Position numbers and translations under genes: made by a program
Assembly: GCA_018287875.1 (NCBI GenBank)
Contig: JAGVVL010000013.1
Span: 2,604,001 to 2,668,000, forward strand
Reading direction: 5' to 3'
DNA from: Nigrospora sphaerica
Taxonomy: Eukaryota > Ascomycota > Sordariomycetes > Amphisphaeriales > Apiosporaceae
Length of the DNA stretch: 64,000 nt
Shown: positions 1 through 11,110 of the stretch, in pieces
How positions within the stretch are numbered: position 1 is the first letter of the stretch
Layout of the letters: each line of letters begins with the position of its first letter
The notes under the pieces: generated by a model
What the model was told of the DNA's origin: nothing
The model's input: the letters and a program-made list of their open reading frames with translations, nothing else
Database searches by the model: none

Positions 1-9
1 CGGCCCACC

Positions 10-2222
10 ATGTCGAATCCCTTCTCGCATAACCCTGGCGGGCTCCCGAGCGACCTGCCCGGTACCTTCGCCGGCTTTCCGAGCTCGAGCTCGAGATCCT
101 ATCACATCACCATAGGCGGCACAACCCCCCAGCCGCGCTATACCCAGGGTCATCTCTCCCATCTGCTTAACCCTTCGTATGATACTCCTTCATCGGATCT
201 CTATCCGCCGCCCTCATCATCATTCCGGACGCACGCCCTGGAGGGCAACGAACACAACTCGTCGAACCCAGACTCCTCACAGCCCGGCATGCCTCGCACC
301 CAGCAGCTCCCATCGTTTTCCCGAGCGTTCGAAATGTTTGTCGGTAGTGCGGGGCCGCAAAGCCCCTGGCCAGCGATGCCCCGGAACGCCGGCTTCTTCA
401 CGCCGTCCTACCTCGCCAAGACGAAGTACATTGAAAGGTTGGAGGTGGCCCACAAGGCGAAGGCGGCTCAGCGGGAAGGTCAACAACAGGCGGTCGGGGC
501 GGGCATGGGGCAGACAGATGATCAGACGGCGTCACCGTCTATCCTGCCCAAACCAGCTTCGCACCTGGGCATGACATTCAACCTGATCGAGCGAGCGCCT
601 TTCGACGAAGCGGAGGAACTCGTCGCCCCTCTACCCACGCGCTGGAACCAGGACGACAAGTACGGCGGGCTGGAAGTCATGGGCGACGGACTCGAGGTCA
701 AATATACGGGCTCCAAACCTGTCGGCGAGAGAGAGCACGAGGCTTGCGCCATCAGGGCAGACCATGCCATGCCTTGTGAAGCAGGCATATACTACTTTGA
801 GGTCGAAATCATGTCCAGGAAGCGGGACGAGTACGTAACCCAGCCCCCCCCCCCCCCCCTGCCACGCCAAGAACCCCGTCAGCTAAGAGGATAACCGTAC
901 AGTTCTGCCATTTGTGTCGGTTATACACAGAAGTCGGTGCCACTTGTGCGTCTGCCCGGCTGGGAGAACGACTCGTTGGGCTACCACGGTGACGACGGTC
1001 ATGTCTACTTTGGGCATAGTAACGAAAAGTCGTACGGGCCGTCGTTCACCACGGGGGATATCGTCGGTTGCGGTGTCAACTTCAAGACGCGCACCGCTTT
1101 CTTTACCAAGGGTGGCAAGTGCTATGGTACAGCTTGTACTGATGTAAAGGGCAAGCTATACCCTGCCATCGGGCTAAAGAAACCAGGCGATCACATCCGC
1201 GCCAACTTTGGCCAAAGTCCGTTCGTCTTCGACATCGACAACATGATGAGGCAGCAGCGCAAGGAGATCGAAGATTCGATAGGAGAAACCAGCATCGAGA
1301 AACTCGTCACGCCCCCAGTTAACGAGGCAGAACTGATACAGAATCTCGTTCTCCAGTTCCTGCAGCACGACGGCTATGTGGAGACGGCCAAGGCATTTGC
1401 TCAAGAAATGCACTCGGAGAAGCAGGCTCTGAGTTTCGACTCAAATGCCCAGGTGACGCCATACAGCATTAAAGATGATGAGGACGCCAACCGCAGACAA
1501 CGTAAGTGTATCGCGCCCGTTTTGAGATGCCAACGGCTCACACAAAAGCAGGCATTCGTCGAGCCATTCTGGAAGGGGATATAGACAAGGCGCTTAAATA
1601 CACGTGGGCCTACTATCCCAACGTCCTGAAAGAACACGGGCAGGTTTACTTTCGGCTGCGGTGCCGCAAGTTTGTGGAGATGATCCGGAAGTCGGCCGAA
1701 AGCAGTAAGAACGGAAAAAGTAACGGTCATGCGTCGGACGACACGCCAATGGACATCGACGAGAACGGCGACGCCGCAGAGAATATGGAGACGGAAGACG
1801 GGCTCGATACTTCTTCGACGGACACTAATCAGCTGCTAATTGAGGCGATTGAATACGGCCAACAGCTCAACGACGAGTTCAAGGACGACACGAGAAGTGA
1901 AGTGAAGGGGACGCTTAAGGACGTCTTCGCTCTAGTGGCCTATGCGGACCCCTTTGCGGTGGACGGTGTGGCCCATTTGCTGGACAAGCGAGGCCGGGCG
2001 ACAGTCGCCGAGGAGCTGAACTCGGCCATTCTCAGTAAGCTGATGCCCCCTTATTCTTAGGCAGTGACCGACGAAAGCTAACTGCCATGCTCAGTGTCTC
2101 TGGGTAAATCGTCACGCTCAGCTCTGGAGAATCTATACGGCCAGACGAGTGTCCTGCTGGACTACCTACGCGACGACGGCGGCCCAGGATGCTTCGTTGA
2201 CGTGCAGGACGCTCGTGTTTAG
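10..2222 (+). CDS. VID30: RanBPM/Vid30-like SPRY-LisH-CTLH-CRA protein (GID E3 ligase scaffold)
   Basis: Four exons (10-830, 903-1501, 1552-2034, 2095-2222) join in phase to give 676 residues. The order is a low-complexity N-terminus, a SPRY domain (about 215-375, with RLPGWE and GYHGDDG), LisH (about 410-445), CTLH starting at RIRRAILEGDIDKAL (about 473), and a CRA end in the last exon with LYGQTSVLLDYLRDDGG. This architecture is that of RanBPM/RanBP9 and yeast Gid1/Vid30, a core scaffold of the cytosolic GID/CTLH ubiquitin ligase that degrades gluconeogenic enzymes. Intron 1 was placed at 831-902 because it restores the conserved DDSAICVGYTQKSVPL strand; a nearby alternative donor and acceptor lose it. 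The last short exon lies beyond an apparent stop at 2058 and recovers the conserved CRA terminus. The ATG at 10 has a good CCACC context, but the promoter is outside the window, so a further upstream exon cannot be excluded. Confidence 0.87.
831..902 (+). repeat. Intron 1 of the Vid30 gene with a C16 homopolymer
   Basis: The intron holds an uninterrupted run of 16 C at 844-859, directly behind the GTACGT donor. Such runs are unstable in replication and sequencing, so the length may vary. It lies outside the coding sequence and does not affect the frame. Confidence 0.7.
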
Positions 2223-2745
2223 TTGCGAATTGGGTCAACCGCGACTCAAAGCTGTCCACTGAGCTCTGGTGTTTGGTGCTCCGGTAGGTAGCAATAGATA
2301 GGATTTGTTCTTGTTACCAAGAACCCCAGCGGTCTGTATAATACGATTCAGCCACACCAAAACAACGTCTGCCCAACATGCTCCCCTACCTATTCCTCTG
2401 CCTGTTTCTCTACCCTTAGGTAATGTACGTCAATGTAGACTTGGGCTGTGGTTCGACGGCCACTGGAAAGCTGACTTGGATGTAGTAACAATTTCTAATC
2501 AGGACTAAATCATCTATTCTGACTGTTTTCGAACCTCGCGACACTCGCGTGTTTTAGGAGAAGAACATATCCCGTCTAGCAGAAGACTCTTGTTTACGGA
2601 CAGGTGTGGCCCGACTACTGGTTTAGGCATAGAATGCATGTTCTTGAAAATGTATATAGACCTGGCTTGTTGTACAACCCACTTATGCGTACAGTCATCT
2701 GGCGTCGGGCGATTCGCCACCCGCGGTGTCTCCCTCCCAGAGCGC
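2223..2745. other. Convergent intergenic spacer
   Basis: These 523 bp separate the 3' ends of the Vid30 gene and the thiol methyltransferase gene. I see no conserved coding frame. It presumably holds the two 3' untranslated regions and polyadenylation sites. Confidence 0.6.
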
Positions 2746-3728
2746 TTAGACGTTCTCAGAGCAGTGCGTCCAGACCGAGATCCAATCCAAGACCTTGCCG
2801 TCCTCCATGCCGCCCTGGTGCGTGCGCGTGGGCTTCAGGTGGAGGGCGCGCCGGAGCCCGGCGTCGCTGGGCGGGCCGACGCGGTCCTCGAGCACGCCGC
2901 CGTGGGCGTCGGTGGCGGCCTCGACGCCGGGGCGGCCCAGGTACGCCAGGTACGCGTGCGGCGGCATGGCCCACGGCGGGCCGCCCTGGTCTGGCCTCTT
3001 GGTCGACGGGAACTCGAGGCACACGAGGCGGCCGCCCGGCGCCAGGAGGTCCTTATAGCGCCGGGCCCAGGCCGGCTTGGCCGATGGCGGGAGAGCGCAG
3101 CCGAACTGTTGGTTTGCCCCTCAAATTGTCAGCACCCCGAGTTTCGGTTTCCGCCTCGCCCGCCCGGCAATCGACGAGGTCGCCCCCTCGGCGGTGCCCC
3201 CCTCGGCGTTTTACGTACCGTGTAGTCAAAGATAAGGTCGAAGCGACCGCCGGGCATGCCGGCCTCGCGGACGAAGTCTTCGGCGAAGAAGTCGCCGGCA
3301 AGGAAGTCGACGCGGCCGCGGCCGAGGCGGAGACCGGGGCCGCGGAGCGGGTAGGTGTCGTGGTCACGGGCGGCGACGAGGGCGGCGTTGCGGCGGGCCT
3401 CGGCGGCGGCGCGGTCCGAAATGTCGAGGCCGACGACGTCGTAGCCGAACGAGGCCAGCAGCAGGACGTCGTGGCCGCGGCCGCAGCCGGCGACGAGGGC
3501 GGTCCGGCGGCGGCGCGGCCCCTCCTTCAGCTCCCCCTCCCCGGCCTCGCTGTCGAAGCCGAACAGCTCGGCCCGCTCTTCCAGCAGGTCCGCGAGCGCC
3601 AGGCTCGGCCCGCCCCGGTCCCACGGCGTCGTCCCGGCCTCCCAGCACGCATTCCACCGGCGGCCGTGGTCGGCCACCGGCGCGTCCCCAAAATGCTCCG
3701 CCAGCGTGCGCGGAGGTTCCGTCGCCAT
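2746..3728 (-). CDS. Thiol methyltransferase (TPMT-family SAM-dependent methyltransferase)
   Basis: Two exons, 3728-3219 and 3105-2746, give 289 residues. The N-terminus carries the family signature WNACWEAGTTPWDRGGPS (about 24-41). It is followed by the SAM-binding loop LVAGCGRGHDVLLLA and the acidic strand end VVGLDIS, then FDLIFDYT at the exon junction and GGRLVCLEFPS after it. This is the plant/fungal thiol (halide/thiol) methyltransferase type of the TPMT superfamily, soluble, using SAM to methylate small thiols or related nucleophiles. The intron (3106-3218) has a GTACGT donor and a CAG acceptor in phase 0 and restores the conserved DYTFGCALPPS segment. It is transcribed away from the dehydrogenase at 4604, with 875 bp between the start codons. 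The true substrate cannot be told from sequence. Confidence 0.86.
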
Positions 3729-4603
3729 GGCGTGCGCGTGGGGATGGGGGTTTTTCCGTCGAGACCGGGGGGGGAGACTTTGCAGGTCTCCAGAGGCGCA
3801 CGAGAAGGACGATCAACGAATTTTGGCCGTTGGGAGCCTAGACAGCAAGCAGTACAAGGAGGAGAATCGTTAATCAGAGATGAAGTTGTAGATGCTCTGC
3901 ACAAGGATCTCCCCCGTCGGGCCTACCCCAGGTTGTGAGTGGATCAACCGGTCGAACCACTTTCTGTGCAGGTACGACTTGGTCCCGCTGACGTCTTGCG
4001 GCAGGAACGCCACGGGAGCGCGTCACGACGAGCGGAGCTGCCATTGTTCACGTATCGCCGTCGCCTGCTTCCCGAGCGGCGATTCCTGCCGAAAGAGAAG
4101 CGATGTGACGCCCGTGCAGAATCCCCAACCATGGCTGGACCTTTGCTGACCAGTGCGATTGATGCCCGATGAGTGCGAGCCTGCTGCTTGACTAAAGTAT
4201 GCACCTAACTAATGTAGTTCCTCATAGATCGTCACGTCATGGGAGAATGAGCGCCGTCGTGGGTTGTTCGTCCAGTCCCTACCACCAACCCTCTATTCGT
4301 TTGGCGTGCATTGAGGAGTACAGGTTGATCGACCGTAGAAACGCAGGCCCTGTCTCAAACGAACGTCTACCTTTCGGCTATGTACCCGAGTCTTGTTAGC
4401 GGGATTGGACTAGCTGTTGCTCATGGACCTCGGCTGGGCCCCACATCCAGAACCTCCCATTACCACCACCCTAGCTGGAAACTCTACCATAACAAATCTG
4501 ACAAGGATGATCTGGGGGTTTGGGTAGCTCTTGTTGTAGACCATCCGTCAAGAAGAATTCACCTGCCCGAAGTACCGGACAAGACAAACACCGACCGGGC
4601 GAA
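3729..4603. promoter_or_regulatory. Divergent promoter region between methyltransferase and SDR
   Basis: This 875-bp region lies between the start codons of two oppositely oriented metabolic genes, so both promoters and 5' leaders must be in it. No coding frame with family similarity is seen. I could not recognise a specific transcription-factor site with confidence. Confidence 0.55.
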
Positions 4604-5570
4604 ATGGAAGTCACTAAGCTCTTCGATGTCAAGGTAAGCAAGAGAGCCACCCCATCAATAGCGCTGGGGATGGTACACGCCTTTGCTAACGGTAACATCA
4701 GGACAAGGTGGTGCTGGTCACCGGAGGTAAGCCTAACAACCCCATCTATTCCCGCTCCCTCCAGGACTGGCACGCCCGGGGGAAACCATGCGCAGGCACC
4801 GCTCATACCCCCCACCAGGCGCGAAGGGCATCGGCCGTATGATCTCGACGGGCTTCGTCGCCAACGGGGCCAAGGTCTACATTTCGTCGCGGGACGCGGG
4901 CGCGTGCGAGAAGGCGGCAGCCGAGCTGACAGCCATGGGGCCGGGCACGGCCGTAGCCCTGCCGGCGGACTTGCTCGAGCTCGCCGAGTGCGAGCGGCTA
5001 GCGGCCGAGCTGCGCCGGCGCGAGACGGCGCTGCACGTGCTCGTCAACAACAGCGGCGTGGCCTGGGGCGCGCCCCTCGACGAGTTCCCCGACGCGCAGT
5101 GGTCGCGCGTGCTGACGCTCAACCTGCAGCGCGTCTTCACCCTGACACAGCTGCTGTGCCCCCTCCTCGAGGCGGCCGGCGCTGCCTCGGCTGCCGGCCC
5201 CCGTGACGCCCCCGCCGCCGTCGTCAACATCGGTAGCATCGATGCCCTGCGCGTCCCCTTGCTCGACAACTTCAGCTACTCGGCCGCCAAGGCCGGCCTG
5301 CACCACCTCACCCGCGTCCTGGCCACCAAGCTGGGCCCCCGCGGCATCACCGTCAATACGCTGGCGTGCGGGCCCTTTGAGAGCAAGATGACGGCCTTTA
5401 TGATGCGTACCGCCAAGCAGGAGATCGAGGAGGCCAACCCGATGGGACGCATCGGCGCCCCCGGTGATGTGGCTGGCGCCTGCATATTCCTGGCCAGCCG
5501 AGCCGGATCGTTCATCAACGGTGCCACCATCAACGTGGATGGCGGTGTCCACCTTCTCGCGCGCATGTAA
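4604..5570 (+). CDS. Short-chain dehydrogenase/reductase (classical SDR, RhlG/FabG-like)
   Basis: Three exons (4604-4633, 4702-4726, 4819-5570) give 268 residues. The tiny first two exons encode MEVTKLFDVK and DKVVLVTGG. Joining them to exon 3 completes the cofactor motif TGGAKGIG. Further classical SDR marks are the VNNSG motif, the catalytic serine in VNIGSID, the YSAAK catalytic Tyr/Lys, and the C-terminal INVDGG. The family reduces carbonyls or oxidises alcohols with NAD(P)H. The best resemblance is to fungal proteins annotated as rhamnolipid-type 3-oxoacyl reductases, but the substrate is unknown. There is no signal peptide and no C-terminal SKL-type peroxisomal signal. It ends 205 bp from the convergent SAM35 gene. 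Confidence 0.88.
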
Positions 5571-5775
5571 CGCGACGCTGCGATGTCCGAGCTGCGCATC
5601 CTTTGCGCAGCTCAGGGGGATGTGGTCAACGCGGAAGCGTGGTGGTTCATAGAGTTCATGATACATTTCCGGTTTGTCTTCTAACAAGTAACTGTACCGG
5701 GACATTGGGGGTATTGTACCTGGGTCCTCTACAGCCCGGCTCTTTGGTCAAGGTTCAGTGGTGGGCCAAGCATCA

Positions 5776-6789
5776 TCAAGCGTCGTTCTTACCCCAGCAC
5801 TTGTCGTAGAGCCGGTTTCTGTGCTTGACCAAGGCAGGGAACCGTACGAGCGCGTCCCGTAGCCGAGTGTCAACCCAGTCAAGTTCCTCATCGAGTAGCA
5901 GATGGGTATATGCGAACACGGCAGCGTCAAACAGGCCCGGCCCCGAGTTGGCGAAGAACCAGTCATCCGTCCCGAGGGCCGCCGCGAGAGCCTCAAAGGC
6001 CTGCTCCGCGCCAACATACAGCGCATCCGAAGTCACCCTGGTTGCGCCAATGGACTGTAATATCTCGGCCTCGGCCGCCTGGCGTAGCTGGTAGAGCACG
6101 GCGGCCTGAACAGGCTTCGATGCGGAGACGGGGCCGACGTAGAGTCGATGGAGGAGGTCCGAGTTAGGGCCCGAGAGGTAGAGGGCGTAAAGCCAGGCGT
6201 TCCGTACCCGGCGGTCTAGCAGGGCTTGGTATGCGTCGAGCCGCGAAGCCGGGACCTCGGGGACCCGCCGGGCGCCCTTGTGCAGCGCATACTTCTCCAG
6301 CTTGTTGGAGGGGATGGGCCGCTGCGAATCGGCGTCGCCCGGGGTCGAGGGGGGGATGAGGAAAGGCAGGGCGCCAGACGGCGAGGCATGGTTGGACGAA
6401 GAAACGAGGCGGAATTCCACACCGGCCAGTTTCAGGAAGGTCTGGACCGGGTTAGCTCCACGGGCCGCCGGCGCATCTCAGTGTGCGTCTGGGTGTGGGT
6501 GTGTGCCGCCTACCTGCCACTTCAAGCACGAAGGGTTGTAGCTTGGCAGACCCTCCAGGGCGTGCCGGTCCGAGACGAAGACATACAGCGCCGGCAGATG
6601 GCGGTGCGACGGCGCCCGGGTGGGCAACTCGTTGGGCGCATAAGTGACGAGCGGGAAGAGGCGGAAGAGGCGCCGCAGAGGGGTCGGGATGGCGAACCAG
6701 TCGCGTCTCGAGGCAGCAGGCGGCTGGGCCGGCGCGACGGCCGGCTTCTGGCTGGAGCCGGCCGGGGCGGCGGGCTGAGGCGGCGACAT
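5776..6789 (-). CDS. SAM35: Sorting and assembly machinery subunit Sam35/Tom38 (metaxin family)
   Basis: Two exons, 6789-6514 and 6441-5776, give 313 residues. The N-terminal part (WFAIPTPLRRLFRLFPLVTY, then SYNPSCLKWQ and TFLKLAGVEFRLVSSSNHASP) is the thioredoxin/GST-like half of fungal Sam35. The C-terminal part is the helical metaxin GST-C half, with FFANSGPGLFDAAVFAYTHLLLDE. Sam35 is a peripheral subunit of the SAM complex on the cytosolic face of the mitochondrial outer membrane, where it recognises the beta-signal of porin-type precursors. The 72-nt intron (6442-6513) joins CLKWQ to TFLKLAGVEF in phase 0. The start has no competing ATG upstream on the minus strand for about 430 nt. There is no transmembrane segment, as expected for this family. 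Confidence 0.82.
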
Positions 6790-9700
6790 GGATTTCCGTG
6801 CGTGTCGTGTCGTGGGGTTGGGTGTCGCGAATGGGCGATGGGCGAGAACAAGGCGTGTGGCTCGCTTCGCTGCTCGTGCGCTCGCTCGCTTTCGCTGGGG
6901 CGGCGTCGGCCGGATCGGATGATCGGAGCGCGTCGTTCAGGCTCGTCCGACACTTGCCTCGGCTGTTCGCGCCGTCGCAGGGCAAAGCTCGAGAATGACT
7001 TCACCTCGCGCGCGGTGAAAGATCCCGGTCTGACCGACGGAAAAAAAAAGCGAGCCCCACAATCTCCCCCCGTTCTGTCCGTTGAGCCGCCGAGCGTGGT
7101 CCGTGGCCACAAGGCCCTCCTTCTCAAGGGACCCGCCCGAGGAAAGCCCGCCCGGCGCGGCGGCGACCAAACGCGCAAAGCGTGTCAGTCGGGCCAACCT
7201 CGGGTGTCTTGCCTCAGTACCTCATATACTCGCATACGTGCCGCAGCAGAGGCAGAGGCAGCGGCTATACCATCCATCGATGGTGCCATGTGGTATGTAG
7301 CAGCAGTAGGTGGAATGAGGGAAAAGGAAATCGCAACACTCCGGCAGGAGAGTACCGAACTATGCAGTGACCGCGGGCGATCCCCCTCCCGTGCAATGCC
7401 GTGAAAATGGGAGGGCCCCCCATTATTACAAGTCCCGTGGTTTACAGCAATCAATAGTCTCTCCGCACTCTCCCTACGTGGCTCCAGCATCGCCCGGCTC
7501 GTCTGCTAATTTCTCTTTCCCACCGGGCAGCCGGATCAAGTGATGGATTCGCGCCGACCCCACCATTCCATGTTTCCACTCTGGGTGGTTTTAGGGGTCT
7601 TGCTGAGCAGCTGGGCAACTGGAGACGCAGATGTCAGCGGCAAAACTGGCTGGCCGGCTGGATTCATGGGTCATCATGCAGCGGGAAATTCTCTTCCAAA
7701 GGACCCATGGCACGGGCTAGCAGGCAAGGCGAGCAGCCCGGTAAGAGAAGCAAGTGTCCAGTACCCCATGTTTGTGTGTGTGGTTCATGCAGCTCATCAG
7801 GGCCATCAGGGCCATCAGGGCCATCAGGGCCATCAGGGCCGCACTGCGACGCCTTATTAGCCCACCCACCTTCACACACCGACCATACAGACCTCTTCGT
7901 ATGTACTCCGGGCCCCGAGTATGCAACCACGCCTCTTTCTTTACCGAAGTGCTTAGGTAAAGTACAAAGACCTTGGGGTGGGTAGTATACGATTGGAGCC
8001 AGACGCCGCGACAGCCGCCCTCCAACCGAGACATGCGCCGAATTCCTTCCCTCCCCCAAACCTAAGCAGCCAAGTGACTCACGGCTGGCTGCCAGTTTCC
8101 CGTCCGCCCTCTCATGTATGGAATGAGTGCCTCAGCTTCTCCAGTCCCCCCTCCCCATATGGAACGGTCACGAGCCAATCCGGGGGGTTTTGCGGGGGGT
8201 CACAGCCCACAGACGCGTGGGGGTTTCTTGGAGATTGGTCACGAGCGGTCCAGCGCTGCGAGTCGCAGATTAGTACGAGGGCTACGAAGTATGCCCTGCC
8301 CTCCACGTGCAAACCAGAACATGTGGAGAGGGAGAGAAAGAGAAGACCGCGCGCATGCGATGGGCACCAGCAGGGAGGTAAAAGCCGGCTGGCCGTCAAG
8401 GGAGGTGAGCAAGTCGGGCAACGCGAGTCCGTCCTGCACTGATCTCCCATCTCGCTGCTGCCCAAACCGGGAGAAAGCCGACGGGACACCTTGCCGAGAC
8501 GCTGAATCTATCCTCCATACTCGCCTACCAGGCAGAGGGGCCAGACCGTTCCATCGTCGGCACCAGGGAGAGAGAGACAGAAAAGTAAGGGAGAGAGAGG
8601 CTGCCATCCGGCGCCCAGGAAGGCAGGCGGATGCAAAAGCTATTCGTGCGGCATGCCAACGCCGTAGCGGCCATCCCCAACGGGGTCTAGTTTGTCGGTC
8701 TGCTCAGCCGTTCAACCGCACCTATGATCAAAGTTACCCGAGGCTGGGTATCCTGGCTATCTGTCGCCAAACAGGAGCCCTGGCCGGGCTGGTTATCTGC
8801 ACTTTATCTGCACTTGCACTGCACGTTGGCATGGCCCCCAAAGCAATCCAGGCACCACCGTTCTCAAGCCGCTGGTGGCGCTGTATGATGATGTAGCGAA
8901 AAGCCAACCGGATCGAGTGAATAAAGCCGGCCGCCGTCCAGGCCCGGCCTTGGGGATCGAACGTAGGGAGAGACATCCGGAGCCATCGACCCATACAGCT
9001 CGTCCCTGATTCCGAGCGGTTTCGTCACCGTGCCCCCCCCCCTTCCCCCAAAGAGAGCACTGGAAGGCTATCTTGCCGGTGCGGGTGTGCGGGCGAGTGG
9101 TGGGTGGATGGGGCCTCGCTTTTTTTCATCTCGCGGCTTGGCTTTAAGAGCGAGCAAGCGTGAGCACGCCAGGGAGCAGCATGAGCAGAGAAAAAAAGCC
9201 ACGGCGAAATACGGCCGTTCTCTCATACGGTTTTATTTGGCCGGCTCCATCGTGGCCCCATCTGCCCATCCAGGCGCGCTCGCATTATCAGATTTCTGGC
9301 ACTCCACTTTCTAAGCACCTGGTGACGGGTCTCTGGACGGCAGTCCGCCTTCGGTAATTCCCCATCGTTTTAGGAAGTCGGATCAAGACGAAATCTTTGT
9401 CTCGCCGGTCGCAGCCAATCATGCCTTTGGCTCTTCGTTGCCTTTCTTTCCGGGGATGGGCCTCAGGGCGGCTGTCTGCGTCGGTTACTAGCTTCTTACC
9501 TGGTTACTTAGTTGCACTTCGGTAGCCAGTTCATAGTCACGTACCTCCATTAGTGGCAAGTTTATCGCCCGGGATCCTCGTCGTGACCCTCGTCGCGATC
9601 CCCGTCGTATGCATAGACTGGGGACATGCTTCGCCAGGTGGTATCCTGACGTTCGTCCATCTTTACAAGCCCAAGCAGCAAACCTACGGTTCTCCTCCTC

Positions 9701-9809
9701 CCCGCCTTGCCCACTTTGCCCACGCGCCATCCCGGGTTGCGGCCCCCCCCCCCCAAAGACCTGGAACTCTACCCTTGCCAATCTTTGCCCCAGCTCTGGA
9801 TGACATATG
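6790..9809. other. Gene-poor spacer upstream of SAM35
   Basis: About 3 kb without a supported gene. The part next to 6790 is the SAM35 promoter and leader. A run of five 9-bp repeats lies at 7795-7839. Several open frames cross the region, but none shows a domain, codon bias or intron structure that I can defend. The best of them, starting at 7543, is discussed among the findings. Confidence 0.5.
7795..7839. repeat. Five perfect tandem copies of a 9-bp unit (CATCAGGGC)
   Basis: The unit CATCAGGGC is repeated five times without mismatch. Because the unit is three codons long, it stays open in several frames of both strands and inflates open frames here. It would read as His-Gln-Gly repeats in one plus-strand frame. 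Confidence 0.92.
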
Positions 9810-10888
9810 TAGTGAAGTATTTGAATCTGGTAAATCCCCCGTCCAAAGACAATAGCCGCCCAATACATCATCTGTTCATATTTTACCCCCCTCGCGTTGC
9901 TGCTCTGAAATTCGTCTGCCCCCCGCCGGAAACACTTCCGGATCGTGATTCGCGCCTTGGAAAGCCTTGTCTCATACCTATTGATCGATTCTAAGCCAGT
10001 GGTCGCCCGACATCATCGGCGAAAGCGACACCCACTCCCATACATCATCACCACCCCCCAAAAACCAAGGACCAACCACATCAGCCCATCCTCCCATCTT
10101 GAATCCTTCTTGGTCACTCACACGCACACACCCCACGCGCGCCTTCACACCACTACGCCTCCCCCCAATACCTCTCTTGTGCCTCGCCGAGGAAGAACCT
10201 TAAGTGTCATTCATTGGACAGAGTAGTGAAAAGCAAAAACCAGCATCCTTTTCTGGTCCCCGGGTTTCACGCGCCCTTGTGCCGTCCGAGCAAAGCACCG
10301 TCGGGTCGTTTTAGCCTGTTGCCAGCCGCTATAACCCCCCCATCCCCCACTTACACCACTCAACTCGGCGTGGTTCGAGGAGAAAACGGGCTTACATCAA
10401 AAGCCTGGCTACCTTATCGTTTGCTGCCCGTATCCGCCCGGCCTTGACATTGGCTGTCGTACGACACGACTCGGTCATATCGTCCTCACCGTCATTTCGT
10501 ATCCCACCCTCCCCTTCGCACTTCCCTATAACACGGACGGGGCCCCGCGAGGACTACCTGGTGCCACAACCTTGTTCCGCCCATCCACACAACCTTCTCA
10601 ACTCAGCGTTCCGCATCTGCAACGCTGCAACCATCCCCACCGCATAGTCGCTGTAGGGCATACATATCAAGGCCGCCGGAGCGTCACTTTTTCGTCCCCT
10701 CGGGCTGCTCCTTGACCATCCGATCTTTCCCCAAGACACCACCCGGGGACGTTTCACCCACCCAGAGTGTACGCTGAAGAAGGCCGGCGTTCCTTCTTCT
10801 GTCACCACCACCGTTCGTTCCTTCTCTCTCTGGCACACACACGCACACGCACACACACACACGAGACTCCCGCGCCGTCATCACCACC
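9810..10888 (+). promoter_or_regulatory. Probable ~1-kb ATG-free 5' leader of the small gene at 10889
   Basis: Reading this stretch base by base I find no ATG on the plus strand between the ATG at 9807-9809 and the start codon at 10889, a distance of 1,079 nt. The complementary triplet CAT occurs about 27 times in the same span. Such one-sided loss of ATG is what selection on a scanned 5' untranslated region produces. The segment is C- and pyrimidine-rich and ends in a CA-repeat tract just before a CACCATGG start context. The transcription start is not visible, so the leader may be shorter, and an intron within it is possible. Confidence 0.6.
10834..10863. repeat. CA-dinucleotide tract
   Basis: An imperfect CA repeat, interrupted twice by G, lies 25 bp upstream of the start codon at 10889. 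It lies in the presumed 5' leader of that gene. Confidence 0.8.
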
Positions 10889-11110
10889 ATGGACGCCCGA
10901 CCTCAGTACACCTCGGCGCCGTCGTCGACGTCGTCAACACAGGAGCGGACCTCGCCGTCGCAGGGCTACGTGGCGCCGGCGCCGCGCCGGGAGGCCAAGG
11001 GGTCCAGCACCGACGTCTTTCTCCGCGATCTGAACCTCGTCGCCGAGGCCGCGAAACGCGCCCAGATGGCCTGTTTGATGCGCGACATGGAGAGTATCGG
11101 TCTCTCGTAA
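10889..11110 (+). CDS. Small conserved-looking 73-residue protein of unknown function
   Basis: A single exon encodes 73 residues. The first half is Ser/Thr/Pro-rich and probably disordered. The second half, from STDVFLRDLNLVAEAAKRAQ to the end at MESIGLS, looks like an amphipathic helix with charged and hydrophobic faces. The start context TCACCACCATGG is excellent. The strongest support that the gene is real is the roughly 1.08-kb ATG-free stretch in front of it. There is no signal peptide, transmembrane segment or recognised domain. A long leader on a short protein suggests strong translational or developmental control, but this is inference. I do not know a named homologue. The following kilobase probably includes its 3' untranslated region. 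Confidence 0.62.
   Translation: MDARPQYTSAPSSTSSTQERTSPSQGYVAPAPRREAKGSSTDVFLRDLNLVAEAAKRAQMACLMRDMESIGLS

Noticed and set aside
2604..3938. 444-codon plus-strand open frame
   Set aside because: It is antisense to the thiol methyltransferase, Arg/Ala-rich, and open only because of GC-rich codons on the other strand.
6226..7404. 392-codon plus-strand open frame
   Set aside because: It overlaps SAM35 antisense and runs into its promoter; there is no domain.
7795..7839. Possible CRISPR-like repeat array
   Set aside because: The 9-bp units are directly tandem with no spacers, and the organism is a fungus.
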